From Oscillospiraceae bacterium (GTDB lineage: Bacteria > Bacillota > Clostridia > Oscillospirales > UBA929), in the NCBI GenBank assembly GCA_031289065.1, contig JAITQI010000036.1, forward strand, positions 1-7,940: DNA of 7,940 nucleotides, read 5' to 3'. Made by a program: the position numbers and the translations under genes. Under the pieces are notes generated by a model. It saw only the letters and a list, made by a program, of their open reading frames with translations. It searched no databases and had not been told where the DNA came from. This document shows positions 1 through 6,577 of this stretch, piece by piece. Positions within the stretch are counted from its first letter, which is position 1. Each line of letters starts with the position of its first letter.

Positions 1-19
1 ATTATTTATCCATAACCAC

Positions 20-78
20 AACATAGCCGAAACCCTCTCCGACGAGAACAATCTCGTCAGCGAGGGTTCGACTACGTT
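20..78 (-). other. Long imperfect hairpin directly downstream of tRNA-Ala
   Basis: Three nested 7-bp helices are separated by short internal loops: 20-26 with 72-78, 31-37 with 62-68, and 41-47 with 52-58, closing on a 4-nt loop at 48-51. The outer helix contains one A-C mismatch if read as plus-strand RNA, but a G-U pair if read as minus-strand RNA. This favours a structure made by the minus-strand transcript that continues past the tRNA. A further 6-bp complement (15-20 with 84-89) reaches into the tRNA 3' CCA end. No U-run follows the stem, so it is not a standard intrinsic terminator. It could be a tRNA 3'-trailer structure, a dispersed palindromic repeat, or the edge of a small non-autonomous element cut by the window boundary. 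Confidence 0.55.
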
Positions 79-85
79 TATAGTG

Positions 86-161
<76 letters not shown>

Positions 162-236
162 ATGTGAAACGCGATATTCAGTTTTTGAATGCCAGTCATC
201 CGCCTACTCTTTTTTCGGGGTTGTTACCGACCAGTC

Positions 237-262
237 CGCTCTCCCAGTTGAGCGATACCCCC
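237..262 (-). pseudogene. tRNA 5'-half relic (tRNA-Ala-like)
   Basis: The 26 bases match the 5' half of the neighbouring tRNA-Ala (136-161) at 24 positions: acceptor strand GGGGGTA, then D-stem GCTC/GAGC with a normal loop. Downstream on the minus strand the anticodon arm cannot be closed, and there is no T-arm and no 3' acceptor strand with CCA. A 10-base piece identical to the anticodon-arm segment of the real tRNA (TTGAATGCCA on the plus strand) reappears at 185-194. It is separated from the relic by 42 bases, where the intact gene has only 6. This looks like a duplicated tRNA gene that was later disrupted. The rest of 162-412 holds only the promoter at 333-361; I see no gene in it. Confidence 0.7.
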
Positions 263-332
263 CACACGCCAAACCTGTATCCCTGGCGTCTTCGCGCCGA
301 CGCGTATCCGCGCCGAACAACGCCGCTCAAAT

Positions 333-361
333 AGTATAGCACACGTCTCCCGACAGTTCAA
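333..361 (-). promoter_or_regulatory. Sigma-A promoter of the tRNA unit
   Basis: On the minus strand the -35 box TTGAAC (361-356) and the -10 box TATACT (338-333) are separated by exactly 17 bases. An A/T-tract-rich stretch just upstream (about 365-390) resembles an UP element, as is common for stable-RNA promoters. The predicted start near 326 leads into the tRNA relic and tRNA-Ala. It lies downstream of the antiporter stop codon in the same orientation, so it serves the tRNA region and not the antiporter. Confidence 0.82.
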
Positions 362-412
362 CCCCTTTTTCTATTTTTTTGAGAAAAATGGTTGACACAT
401 GTCCCACGGGGC

Positions 413-2437
413 TCACAGCGGCCTTCTGCTGATCAGGGAGATCAGTTTGAGCACTTCTTCGGAATCCTTGTTGTGGGCCAGGGTGAAGGTCTCCAGCTTG
501 TTGACCTGCAGGCGCATACCGTTGGCCTGGGCTTGGGTGATGGCTCCCCGCTCCAGGAACTGATGGATGACCCGGCGCTCCACATAGTAGCCCCGGAGCA
601 TTTCGTCGTCCCGGGCCCGGTGCAGGCGGTTGACCAGCACCCCTCCGTGGAAGCCCTGGCGCATTTTTTCGGCCAACTCCCGGCGCTCCTCCAGGAGGGT
701 GTCCACCAACAGAGGGGGATATTCCCCGCGTTTGCCCTCCAAATAGGCCAACACCAGCTCCGTGTTGGTGACAAAGGAATCCCGCAGCTCGTGGCGGCGT
801 TTTCTCATCAGGACTTCCTGCTTGGCCCGTGTCGCCGGACGGCGCAGATGTGTCAGCAGCCATTTGATCTGCCGCAGCCGGGCCGCCGCTCCATACAGGA
901 TATTGCGCGCCAGACGGCGATGGATGACCGAAAGCAATTCTTTGTAATCCCGGTAGGCGTACTGATTGATTTCCCCCGCCCGGAACCGCTCTTTGAGGGC
1001 CTGCAGTTCCACCTGGAAGTATTCCCGGCGCAGGGCGCGCAGGCCCTTTTTATCCTCTCTGCCGTATTCCGCGTGCTCCAGCTGATGGATGCGCCGCAGG
1101 TAGTGGGTGATGACCGCGCCGTTGTCCACCCCGTCTTGGGCGCGCAGTTGGGCCACGGTTTCCCGGAGAATGTCGCCCATGGGGTCGCGCTCCTGTTCCC
1201 CGATGCGGGTGTGAGCCAGCAAGGGGATGAAAAACATGGCCAACAGCAGGGACAGGATGATGACCCCCCCTGTGAGGAACAGCAGCAGCGGCCGCTCGGC
1301 GAAGGGCTGTCCGTTCACCAGCACCAAGGGCAGGGCGAAGGCGGTGGCCAGGCTGACCGCCCCCTTGACCCCGGACAGGGTGATCACCAGCGTGTTTTTC
1401 AGTTTTTCCCGCAGGGCGGCCCCCATGGCGGTGTTGGCGATGAACAGGACGCTCAGGAAGCGCACCGCCATCAAAATGAGGGTGAGGACGGTGACGCAAA
1501 ACAGCAGGAAGACGTGGTCGTAGGCCTGGTTTTCCCAAATATGTCGGATCACCTCGGGCAGCTGCAGTCCGAGCAGGAGGAAGACGATGGAGTTGAGGGT
1601 GAAGGTGGCCATGTCCCACAGGGTATGCTGGGTCGCGCCGAATTCGGCCTCGAACAGTTCCGTCCGTTTGAAATACAGCGCCTGACGGCTGCCGGCCGCC
1701 ACCGCCGCGAGGATGCCCGACACGCCCAGCAGTTCGGCCACCAGGTAGGACAAAAAGGGCATCAAAAATTCCAACAGCATGAAGGCCGCCGTGTTTTCAA
1801 CCGACAGCCGCCGCAGACCCACCACCACCCGCTGCTTGACGGCGATCAGCGCCAGCCCCACCAGCGCCCCCACCGCCGAGGAGTACAGCAAATCCAGCGA
1901 CGCGGAGAACACCGAAAAGGCCCCGGTCAGCAGCGCCGCCACCGAAAAGCGGAAGGCGATCAGGCCGGAGGCGTCGTTGATGAGCCCCTCCCCCAACAGC
2001 AGGTGCATCACGTTGTCGTTGAGCTTGATGCGAGAGGTCAGCGAGGATACGGTCACCACGTCGGTGGGCCCCAGGATGGCCCCCAGGGCGAAACAGGCCG
2101 CCAGCGGAATAGCGGGCACCAGCCAATGGGCCGACAGGCCGATGGCAAACACCGTGATAAACACCAGCAAAAAAGCCATGAGGATGACCGGGCGCTTGAG
2201 CCGCCACAGGGAGGCCAAATCGGTCTCCTCCGCCTCCCGGAACAACAGCGGCGCGATGATCAGCGCCATGAAGACCTCCGGGTTCATTGTCAGGGAGATA
2301 TGCATGGGCAGCAAGGCGAGCGCCGCCCCCAAGCCGATTTGGATGAGGGTCAGGGGCAGGCGGGGGAAAACATGGTCCAGCACGTTGGACACCACAATGG
2401 CGAACAGCAGCATGACGACGGTTACCACAAGCTCCAC
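413..2437 (-). CDS. Na+/H+ antiporter, CPA1 family (NhaP/NhaK type)
   Basis: This 674-residue integral membrane protein should exchange cytoplasmic Na+ (or K+) for external H+, for pH and cation homeostasis. Residues 1 to about 410 are a dense series of hydrophobic segments. They carry the CPA1 signatures: GPTDVV around 123-128, the essential Asn-Asp pair in GLINDASG (N154, D155), and GVKGAVSLATAFALP (356-370), the conserved late-helix motif. About 260 charged, helical C-terminal residues form a cytoplasmic tail. The total length resembles the Bacillus NhaK/YvgP subgroup of about 670 residues. The start is GTG, preceded by AGAGGGG at 8-9 bases; the nearest upstream ATG (about 2468) is out of frame. 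It lies 112 bp behind the acyl-CoA synthetase on the same strand, so read-through from the T-box unit is possible. No convincing terminator follows it. Ion specificity cannot be read from the sequence. Confidence 0.93.
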   Translation of the reverse strand: MELVVTVVMLLFAIVVSNVLDHVFPRLPLTLIQIGLGAALALLPMHISLTMNPEVFMALIIAPLLFREAEETDLASLWRLKRPVILMAFLLVFITVFAIGLSAHWLVPAIPLAACFALGAILGPTDVVTVSSLTSRIKLNDNVMHLLLGEGLINDASGLIAFRFSVAALLTGAFSVFSASLDLLYSSAVGALVGLALIAVKQRVVVGLRRLSVENTAAFMLLEFLMPFLSYLVAELLGVSGILAAVAAGSRQALYFKRTELFEAEFGATQHTLWDMATFTLNSIVFLLLGLQLPEVIRHIWENQAYDHVFLLFCVTVLTLILMAVRFLSVLFIANTAMGAALREKLKNTLVITLSGVKGAVSLATAFALPLVLVNGQPFAERPLLLFLTGGVIILSLLLAMFFIPLLAHTRIGEQERDPMGDILRETVAQLRAQDGVDNGAVITHYLRRIHQLEHAEYGREDKKGLRALRREYFQVELQALKERFRAGEINQYAYRDYKELLSVIHRRLARNILYGAAARLRQIKWLLTHLRRPATRAKQEVLMRKRRHELRDSFVTNTELVLAYLEGKRGEYPPLLVDTLLEERRELAEKMRQGFHGGVLVNRLHRARDDEMLRGYYVERRVIHQFLERGAITQAQANGMRLQVNKLETFTLAHNKDSEEVLKLISLISRRPL

Positions 2438-2492
2438 GCGGTTTTCCCCTCTCTGTTGTGTTTTCCATTCTGTCGCCCAGCTACCCCGTTGT

Positions 2493-2523
2493 TATCTACT
2501 TATCGATTCAAATCGCCTGTCAA
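2493..2523 (-). promoter_or_regulatory. Possible weak promoter before the antiporter gene
   Basis: In the 112-bp gap between synthetase and antiporter, the minus strand has a perfect TTGACA (2523-2518). The best -10-like hexamer, TAGATA (2498-2493), lies 19 bases away, longer than the ideal 17. The region is locally AT-rich against a GC-rich background, which also suggests a regulatory segment. If active, it would let the antiporter be expressed independently of the T-box leader. No terminator is visible between the two genes. Confidence 0.35.
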
Positions 2524-2549
2524 TTGATTTTTTCGCCAAACCGCCGGTG

Positions 2550-4217
2550 CTACGCGGGTTCGCCCGCCAGACCCAGCCGTTCGGCGGCCTCTTCCCGGAG
2601 CTTGAACTTTTGAATCTTGCCCGAGGCGGTCATAGGGAAGGCGTCGGTCATCAGGAGGTAGGCGGGCACCTTGTGCCGGGACATGCGGTGGGCGATGTAG
2701 TCCCGCAGTTCGGCTTCCCCGATTTGCGCCCCGTCCCGGAGGATGACGAAGGCGCACACCTCCTCGCCGAACTTCTGGGAGGGCACGGCCACCACTTGCA
2801 CGTCCTTCACGTCTGGATGGGTGTAGATGAGTTCCTCGATCTCCCGGGGGTAGATGTTCTCTCCGCCCCGAATGATCATGTCCCGGATGCGGCCGGTGAC
2901 GGCGTAGTAGCCGTTTTCGTCGCAGACGCCCAGGTCGCCGGTGTGCAGCCAGCCGTCGCCGTCGATGGCGGCCGCCGTGGCCTCCGGCATGTTGTAGTAC
3001 CCCTTCATCAGGTGGTAGCCTCGGGTGCAGATTTCCCCCGGTGTGTTGGGGGGCAGTGTTTCCCCGGTCTCGGGATCGACAATTTTGCCCTCGGCGTGGG
3101 GTAGCAGCCGCCCCACGGTGGACACCCGCAATTCCAGGGGGTCGTCCACCCGGGACATGGTCATGCCGGGGGAGCACTCGGTCTGGCCGTAGGTGATGGT
3201 GATGTCCCCCATGTGCATCCGGTCGATGACCTGACGCATGACTTCCATGGGGCAGGGGGAACCGGCCATGATGCCGGTGCGCAGGCTGGTCAGGTCGTAG
3301 CTTTCAAAATCGGGATGCTCGAGCATGAAGATGAACATGGTGGGCACGCCGTACACGCCGGTACACCGTTCGGCCTGTATGGCCGACATGACCTTCACCG
3401 GGGAATAGACCTCCACCGGCACCATGGCCGAGGCGTGGGTGATACAGGCCATTTGGGCCAGCACCAGCCCGAAACAGTGAAAGAAGGGCACCGGAATGCA
3501 CATGCGGTCCCGGGGGGTCAGCTTCATGCACTCGCCGATGAAATAGCCGTTGTTGAGGATGTTGAAATGGGTCAGCATGACCCCTTTGGGGAAGCCGGTG
3601 GTGCCCGAGGTGTACTGCATGTTGATCACCTCGTCCCAGTGCAGGGAGGCCTGGCGGGCGTCCAGCGCGCTTTCGGGCACCGTGTCCCCCTGGGCCATCA
3701 CGCCTTCCCAGGTAAACAGGCCCTCCTGGGGCGGGGCCCCCGCCGTCCGGGGCAGGTGGACGACGTTTTTGAGCAGGGGCAGACGGGCGGCGTTCAGCTG
3801 CCCCGGCTGGGCCTCCCGCAGTTCGGGCAGGAGCTCGTTGAGGATTTCCAAGTAGTCCGAGCCCTTGATCCCGTCGCAGAACAGCAGGGTTGCGGAGTCC
3901 GACTGACGCATCAGGTATTCCAGCTCGAACACCCGGTAGTTTGTGTTGACCGTGACCAGGATGGCCCCGATCTTGGCGCAGGCGTGGAGGGTGTACACCC
4001 ACTCGGGGTAGTTGCTGGCCCAAATGGCCACATGGTCGCCCTTCCCGATGCCCAGGGCCATAAACCCCCGGGCGGCTCGACGGCAGACCTCATTGAGTTC
4101 CCGGTAGGACAGGCGAAGCCCCCGTTCCGGGCAGACCAGGCCGTCCTGATCGGGATAGTCCCTGGCCAGTTTGTCCATCCAGTCGCCCAGCGTACTGCGA
4201 ATAAAGTCGTCCGCCAT
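2550..4217 (-). CDS. AMP-forming acyl-CoA synthetase (fatty/branched-chain acyl-CoA ligase type)
   Basis: This 555-residue ANL-superfamily enzyme activates a carboxylic acid with ATP to an acyl-adenylate and transfers it to CoA. Visible motifs are the P-loop YTSGTTGFPKG (202-212), YGQTE (343-347), HTGD (425-428), the hinge and adjacent GRIRDMIIRGGENIYP (442-457), and the C-terminal catalytic lysine in SGKIQKF (K534). The length and both domains are complete. The ATG start at 4217 is chosen because AGGGGG stands 9 bases upstream. An upstream in-frame TTG would fall inside the T-box terminator and has no ribosome site. Substrate is not readable. Overall similarity is to FadK/YngI-like ligases for medium-chain or branched acids; from memory, YngI sits in a leucine/isovalerate-type degradation cluster in Bacillus. 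The gene is preceded by a T-box leader, so expression should respond to an uncharged tRNA, which is unusual for this family. Confidence 0.92.
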   Translation of the reverse strand: MADDFIRSTLGDWMDKLARDYPDQDGLVCPERGLRLSYRELNEVCRRAARGFMALGIGKGDHVAIWASNYPEWVYTLHACAKIGAILVTVNTNYRVFELEYLMRQSDSATLLFCDGIKGSDYLEILNELLPELREAQPGQLNAARLPLLKNVVHLPRTAGAPPQEGLFTWEGVMAQGDTVPESALDARQASLHWDEVINMQYTSGTTGFPKGVMLTHFNILNNGYFIGECMKLTPRDRMCIPVPFFHCFGLVLAQMACITHASAMVPVEVYSPVKVMSAIQAERCTGVYGVPTMFIFMLEHPDFESYDLTSLRTGIMAGSPCPMEVMRQVIDRMHMGDITITYGQTECSPGMTMSRVDDPLELRVSTVGRLLPHAEGKIVDPETGETLPPNTPGEICTRGYHLMKGYYNMPEATAAAIDGDGWLHTGDLGVCDENGYYAVTGRIRDMIIRGGENIYPREIEELIYTHPDVKDVQVVAVPSQKFGEEVCAFVILRDGAQIGEAELRDYIAHRMSRHKVPAYLLMTDAFPMTASGKIQKFKLREEAAERLGLAGEPA

Positions 4218-4275
4218 CTCAATATACCCCCTGTAATGGGATTTGGCGCTGAAAACCGCCAAACCAAGCAATGAC

Positions 4276-4312
4276 AAAAAACGCCCCTTGAAGCTGTCGC
4301 TTCAAGGGGCGT
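4276..4312 (-). terminator. Intrinsic terminator of the T-box leader
   Basis: A perfect 14-bp stem (4312-4299 with 4294-4281), a 4-base loop (4298-4295) and a run of U on the minus-strand RNA form a strong intrinsic terminator. Its 5' arm also supplies the 3' strand of the antiterminator, the mutually exclusive arrangement expected of a T-box switch. Binding of the uncharged tRNA should prevent its formation and allow transcription into the synthetase gene. Confidence 0.93.
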
Positions 4313-4609
4313 CAAGCACGCGGTACCACCCTTGTTCCCCCGGGGGTTGCCCGGGGCTCTCCGGAATCGCCCCCGCTCCGGGGGCACAGACCCGCCGAAC
4401 GCGTGGGAATTCCCGGGCCGTATAACGTCAGCCCAACCCGTCGGCGCCTACGGAGGCCATCGCCCCTTCGGCACAGCGGCTCACGAGCCAGTAGGGAAAA
4501 CCGGCGCCCGCCGCCTCGCACCGTCCGGCGGCTCTCTGGGGAGCGCGTTTGGTTCGCCCGCTCTCGGTCATTGCCTTTGACGCCACCCGAAACCCGGGCG
4601 GATTGTATT
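4276..4609 (-). promoter_or_regulatory. T-box leader riboswitch, specifier probably CUG (Leu)
   Basis: The minus-strand leader has the canonical T-box parts. Stem I begins near 4570. Its lower helix pairs CGAG (4566-4563) with CUCG (4487-4484), the upper helix pairs 4558-4550 with 4502-4494 (one mismatch), and AGAGA precedes the distal hairpin 4532-4510. The specifier loop between the helices reads UA-CUG-G. By analogy with glyQS, where the specifier is followed by one purine and then the helix, the codon is CUG (4491-4489), leucine; UAC (Tyr) is an alternative reading. The T-box GGGTGGTACCGCG (4331-4319) presents UGGU, which fits a tRNA with discriminator A73 (Leu or Tyr, not the usual G73 of Trp). 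The antiterminator forms by AAGGG/CCCTT and GCGT/ACGC around the UGGUACC bulge and competes with the terminator at 4281-4312. It controls the acyl-CoA synthetase starting 59 bases further on. The predicted transcript start is near 4609. Confidence 0.93.
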
Positions 4610-4615
4610 ATATAT

Positions 4616-4645
4616 AGTATAACGGATGGAGACGGGGGTTGTCAA
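4616..4645 (-). promoter_or_regulatory. Sigma-A promoter of the T-box/acyl-CoA synthetase unit
   Basis: A perfect TTGACA (4645-4640) and TATACT (4621-4616) lie 18 bases apart on the minus strand, followed by an AT-rich start region. Transcription should begin near 4609, at the 5' edge of the T-box leader. It diverges from the macro-gene promoter at 4699-4727. Confidence 0.85.
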
Positions 4646-4698
4646 GGCGTTTTTTTGGGGGACGTGTCGAGGGGTGCCGAAGCGTGTCGCCGGGCGCG

Positions 4699-4727
4699 TT
4701 GACAGTCCGCCCAAAACCGCCTATACT
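4699..4727 (+). promoter_or_regulatory. Sigma-A promoter of the macro-domain gene
   Basis: The plus strand carries TTGACA (4699-4704) and TATACT (4722-4727), both consensus, with a 17-base spacer. The predicted start near 4734 gives a leader of about 50 bases ending in the ribosome site AGGGGGAG (4771-4778). Two copies of CGTGTCG (4663-4669 and 4683-4689) lie 20 bp apart just upstream and could be operator half-sites. Confidence 0.87.
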
Positions 4728-4784
4728 TTTACGTGGGGGCTTCCGCCGCGCCGCCCCGATTATCCGCCAAAGGGGGAGAACGCC

Positions 4785-5800
4785 ATGCCTTTTCGCCTAG
4801 TGCAAGGCGACATCACCCGCATCCCCGCCGACGCCATTGTCAACGCGGCCAACACCGAGCTGCGCCAGGGCGGCGGCGTATGCGGGGCCATTTTCGATGC
4901 GGCGGGGCGGCTGAACTGCGGGCCGCCTGCGACGCCCTCGCCCCGATTCAGACCGGCGAGGCGGTGATCACCGAAGGGTTTGCCCTGCCCGTCAAGTTTG
5001 TCATCCACACGGCGGGGCCCCGGTACCGGGACGGCACCCAGGGGGAGGCGGCGCTGCTGCGCGCCTGCTACCTGAACGCCCTGGCGGCGGCCCTGGAGCG
5101 CGGCTGCGAGAGCGTGGCCTTTCCGCTGATTTCCAGCGGGCTTTACGGCTATCCGAAGGCCGAGGCCCTGGACGTGGCCACCGCAGCCATCGGGGACTTT
5201 CTCCGGGCACATGACCTGGATGTGTCCCTTGTCGTCCCGGACAGGGCGGCCTTGGCCGTCGGCGAGGGACTGCTGGGGGCCGTGTCGGCCTACATCGGCA
5301 GGCACTATATCGAGGAGGCGCTCTCCTTCCAGGCGGAGGAAGCGTCACTTCCCAGGCCCGCGGGACCGCTCATGTTCAACATGGCCGCCGCGCCGATGAT
5401 GAAGCCGCGCCCGGCCCGGCCCTCTGCCGCCGCCAAGCTGGACGACTTGGTGGGCCGCCTGGATGAACCCTTTTCCGCCACCCTGCTGCGGCTGATCGAC
5501 GCCAAGGGCAAAACCGACGTGGAGGTCTACAAACGCGCCAACCTCGACCGGCGGCATTTCTCCAAAATCCGAGGCGTCCCCGGCTACATGCCCGGCAAAC
5601 GCACCGCCGTGGCCCTGGCCGTGGCGCTGGAGCTGTCCTCCGACGAAACCGCCGACCTGCTGCGCCGGGCCGGGTATACCCTGTCCCGGAGTGTGCTGTT
5701 CGACGTCATCATCGCGTACTTCATCGCTCAGGGGCGGTACGATATTTTTGAAATCAACGAGGTTCTGTTTCACTATGACCAACAGACCCTGGGGGGCTGA
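4785..5800 (+). CDS. Macro-domain protein with C-terminal HTH-like domain, frameshifted
   Basis: The ATG at 4785 sits 6 bases after AGGGGGAG. The first 41 codons give a macro-domain start (QGDITRI, NAANTEL, GGGVCGAI), but this frame ends at 4967. The rest of the domain continues in another frame to 5800. Adding one G to the GGGG run at 4904-4907 restores a 338-residue protein: macro domain about 1-172 (NAAN 20-23, GGGV 29-32, ISSGLYGYP 116-124), a low-complexity linker, and a domain about 223-338 ending QQTLGG. Macro domains bind or hydrolyse ADP-ribose derivatives. The C-terminal part (TDVEVYKRANLDRRHFSKIR, then TALAL-type helices) resembles a lambda-repressor-like fold, inferred by eye. The Asp usual after GGGV in MacroD-type hydrolases is Cys33 here. 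A sequencing error, a recent mutation or, less likely, recoding could explain the break; the sequence beyond it looks fully conserved, which favours an error or a very recent event. An annotator might instead start at the ATG at 4880. Confidence 0.85.
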
Positions 5801-5836
5801 GCGTCCCCGCCGCGGGATACGCCGGGCCCCGATTTT

Positions 5837-5853
5837 GTCGCTTCCCAAGCGAC
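5837..5853 (+). other. Small hairpin after the macro gene
   Basis: GTCGCTT and AAGCGAC form a perfect 7-bp stem around a 3-base loop, in the 120-bp gap between the macro and VWA genes. No U-run follows on either strand, so it is at best a weak or Rho-assisted terminator. It may instead be a processing or operator site. Confidence 0.4.
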
Positions 5854-5871
5854 CGCCAAGCCCTCGGCCGG

Positions 5872-5880
5872 TGCTATACT
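5872..5880 (+). promoter_or_regulatory. Extended -10 promoter of the VWA gene
   Basis: TGCTATACT gives a consensus -10 hexamer (5875-5880) preceded by the extended TG dinucleotide (5872-5873). No good -35 box stands 17 bases upstream (ACCGCC at 5852-5857), so the extended -10 or an activator would have to compensate. The predicted start is near 5887, inside the palindrome described in the next entry. Confidence 0.6.
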
Positions 5881-5883
5881 TCT

Positions 5884-5907
5884 GTTCATGAACCCCAAAA
5901 CATGAAC
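5884..5907 (+). repeat. Operator-like CATGAAC palindrome and repeat
   Basis: GTTCATGAAC (5884-5893) is a perfect 10-bp palindrome, and CATGAAC recurs at 5901-5907, 14 bp after its first copy. GTTCATG (5884-5890) can also pair with the second CATGAAC across 10 bases to make an mRNA hairpin ending one base before the GGAGG ribosome site (5908-5912). Its location over the predicted transcription start and just before the ribosome site suggests a repressor site or a translation-control hairpin for the VWA gene. Confidence 0.55.
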
Positions 5908-5920
5908 GGAGGAACACAGT

Positions 5921-6568
5921 ATGACGCGCACTCTCACGGAACTGGTCTTCATCCTCGACCGCAGCGGCTCCATGGGGGGCCTGGAGCGGGACACCATCGG
6001 CGGCTACAACGCCATGCTCGCCAAACAGCAGGCGCGGGACGGCGAATGCCGCCTGACGACCGTGCTGTTTGACGACAGGTACGAGCTGCTCCACGACAGG
6101 CTCGACCTCCGGGCCGTCAGCCCGATAACCGACCGGGACTATTATGTTCGCGGCAGCACCGCGCTGCTGGACGCCATCGGCAAGACCATCCACAAAATCG
6201 GCAGCGCCCAGCAGCACAGCAAGTCGGCCTACCGCGCCGGCAAGGTGCTGTTTGTCATCACCACCGACGGCATGGAGAACGCCTCCCGCGAGTACGACCA
6301 CGCCCGGGTAAAGGCGATGATCGCCCGGCAGAAGGCGCGCTACGGATGGGAGTTCCTCTTCCTCGGCGCGAACATCGACACGGTGGAAACCGCCGGGCAG
6401 TTCGGCATCGCCCCCGACCGGGCGCAGAACTACCATGCCGACGGGGCGGGCCTGGACGTGGTGTTTTCGGCGGTGGCCAAGGCCGCCGTGACCTTCCGGG
6501 ACTGCGACGCCCTGCCCGCTTGCTGGAACGAGGACATCCAAGAGGACTATCGCAATCGGAGCCGGTGA
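5921..6568 (+). CDS. von Willebrand factor A domain protein, TerY-like
   Basis: This 215-residue soluble protein is essentially one VWA domain. The MIDAS metal site is intact: DRSGS (D13, S15, S17), the threonine in GSTALLD (T80) and the aspartate in TTDGMEN (D116). Such domains bind a divalent cation and mediate protein-protein contacts. TerY-like stand-alone forms occur in tellurite-resistance-type stress and phage-defence clusters, but no TerD, TerC or kinase/phosphatase partner is in this window. No signal peptide or membrane segment is seen, so it is likely cytoplasmic. The ATG start is supported by GGAGG 8 bases upstream. It follows the macro/HTH-like gene by 120 bp on the same strand and has its own possible promoter. 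Its specific partner is unknown. Confidence 0.9.
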   Translation: MTRTLTELVFILDRSGSMGGLERDTIGGYNAMLAKQQARDGECRLTTVLFDDRYELLHDRLDLRAVSPITDRDYYVRGSTALLDAIGKTIHKIGSAQQHSKSAYRAGKVLFVITTDGMENASREYDHARVKAMIARQKARYGWEFLFLGANIDTVETAGQFGIAPDRAQNYHADGAGLDVVFSAVAKAAVTFRDCDALPACWNEDIQEDYRNRSR

Positions 6569-6577
6569 GCGCCGCCT

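Noticed and set aside
20..78. Integron attC site
   Set aside because: The hairpin has AAC/GTT at its outer ends, but the flanking bases do not fit the RYYYAAC/GTTRRRY core sites, and there is no integrase or cassette gene nearby.
392..397. TTGACA on the plus strand after the antiporter stop
   Set aside because: No -10-like hexamer occurs at 16-18 bases (the sequence there is GC-rich), and no plus-strand gene follows.
392..2527. A 711-codon plus-strand open frame opposite the antiporter
   Set aside because: Its translation is rich in Gln, His, Gly and Asp with no domain pattern, as expected from the antisense of a GC-rich membrane-protein gene. The minus strand holds a clear CPA1 antiporter with start and ribosome site.
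4489..4493. Tryptophan (UGG) or tyrosine (UAC) as T-box specifier
   Set aside because: UGG would leave no purine before the lower helix, and the UGGU T-box does not fit the G73 usual in tRNA-Trp. UAC is one codon too far from the helix compared with glyQS. Tyr is not fully excluded.
4403..4702. Possible small proteins in the 4312-4702 interval
   Set aside because: The short open frames lie over the T-box leader RNA and its promoter. Their translations are Arg/Pro/Gly-rich with no recognisable motifs.
5801..5870. Rho-independent terminator between the macro and VWA genes
   Set aside because: A 7-bp hairpin exists (5837-5853), but no U-run follows it on either strand.
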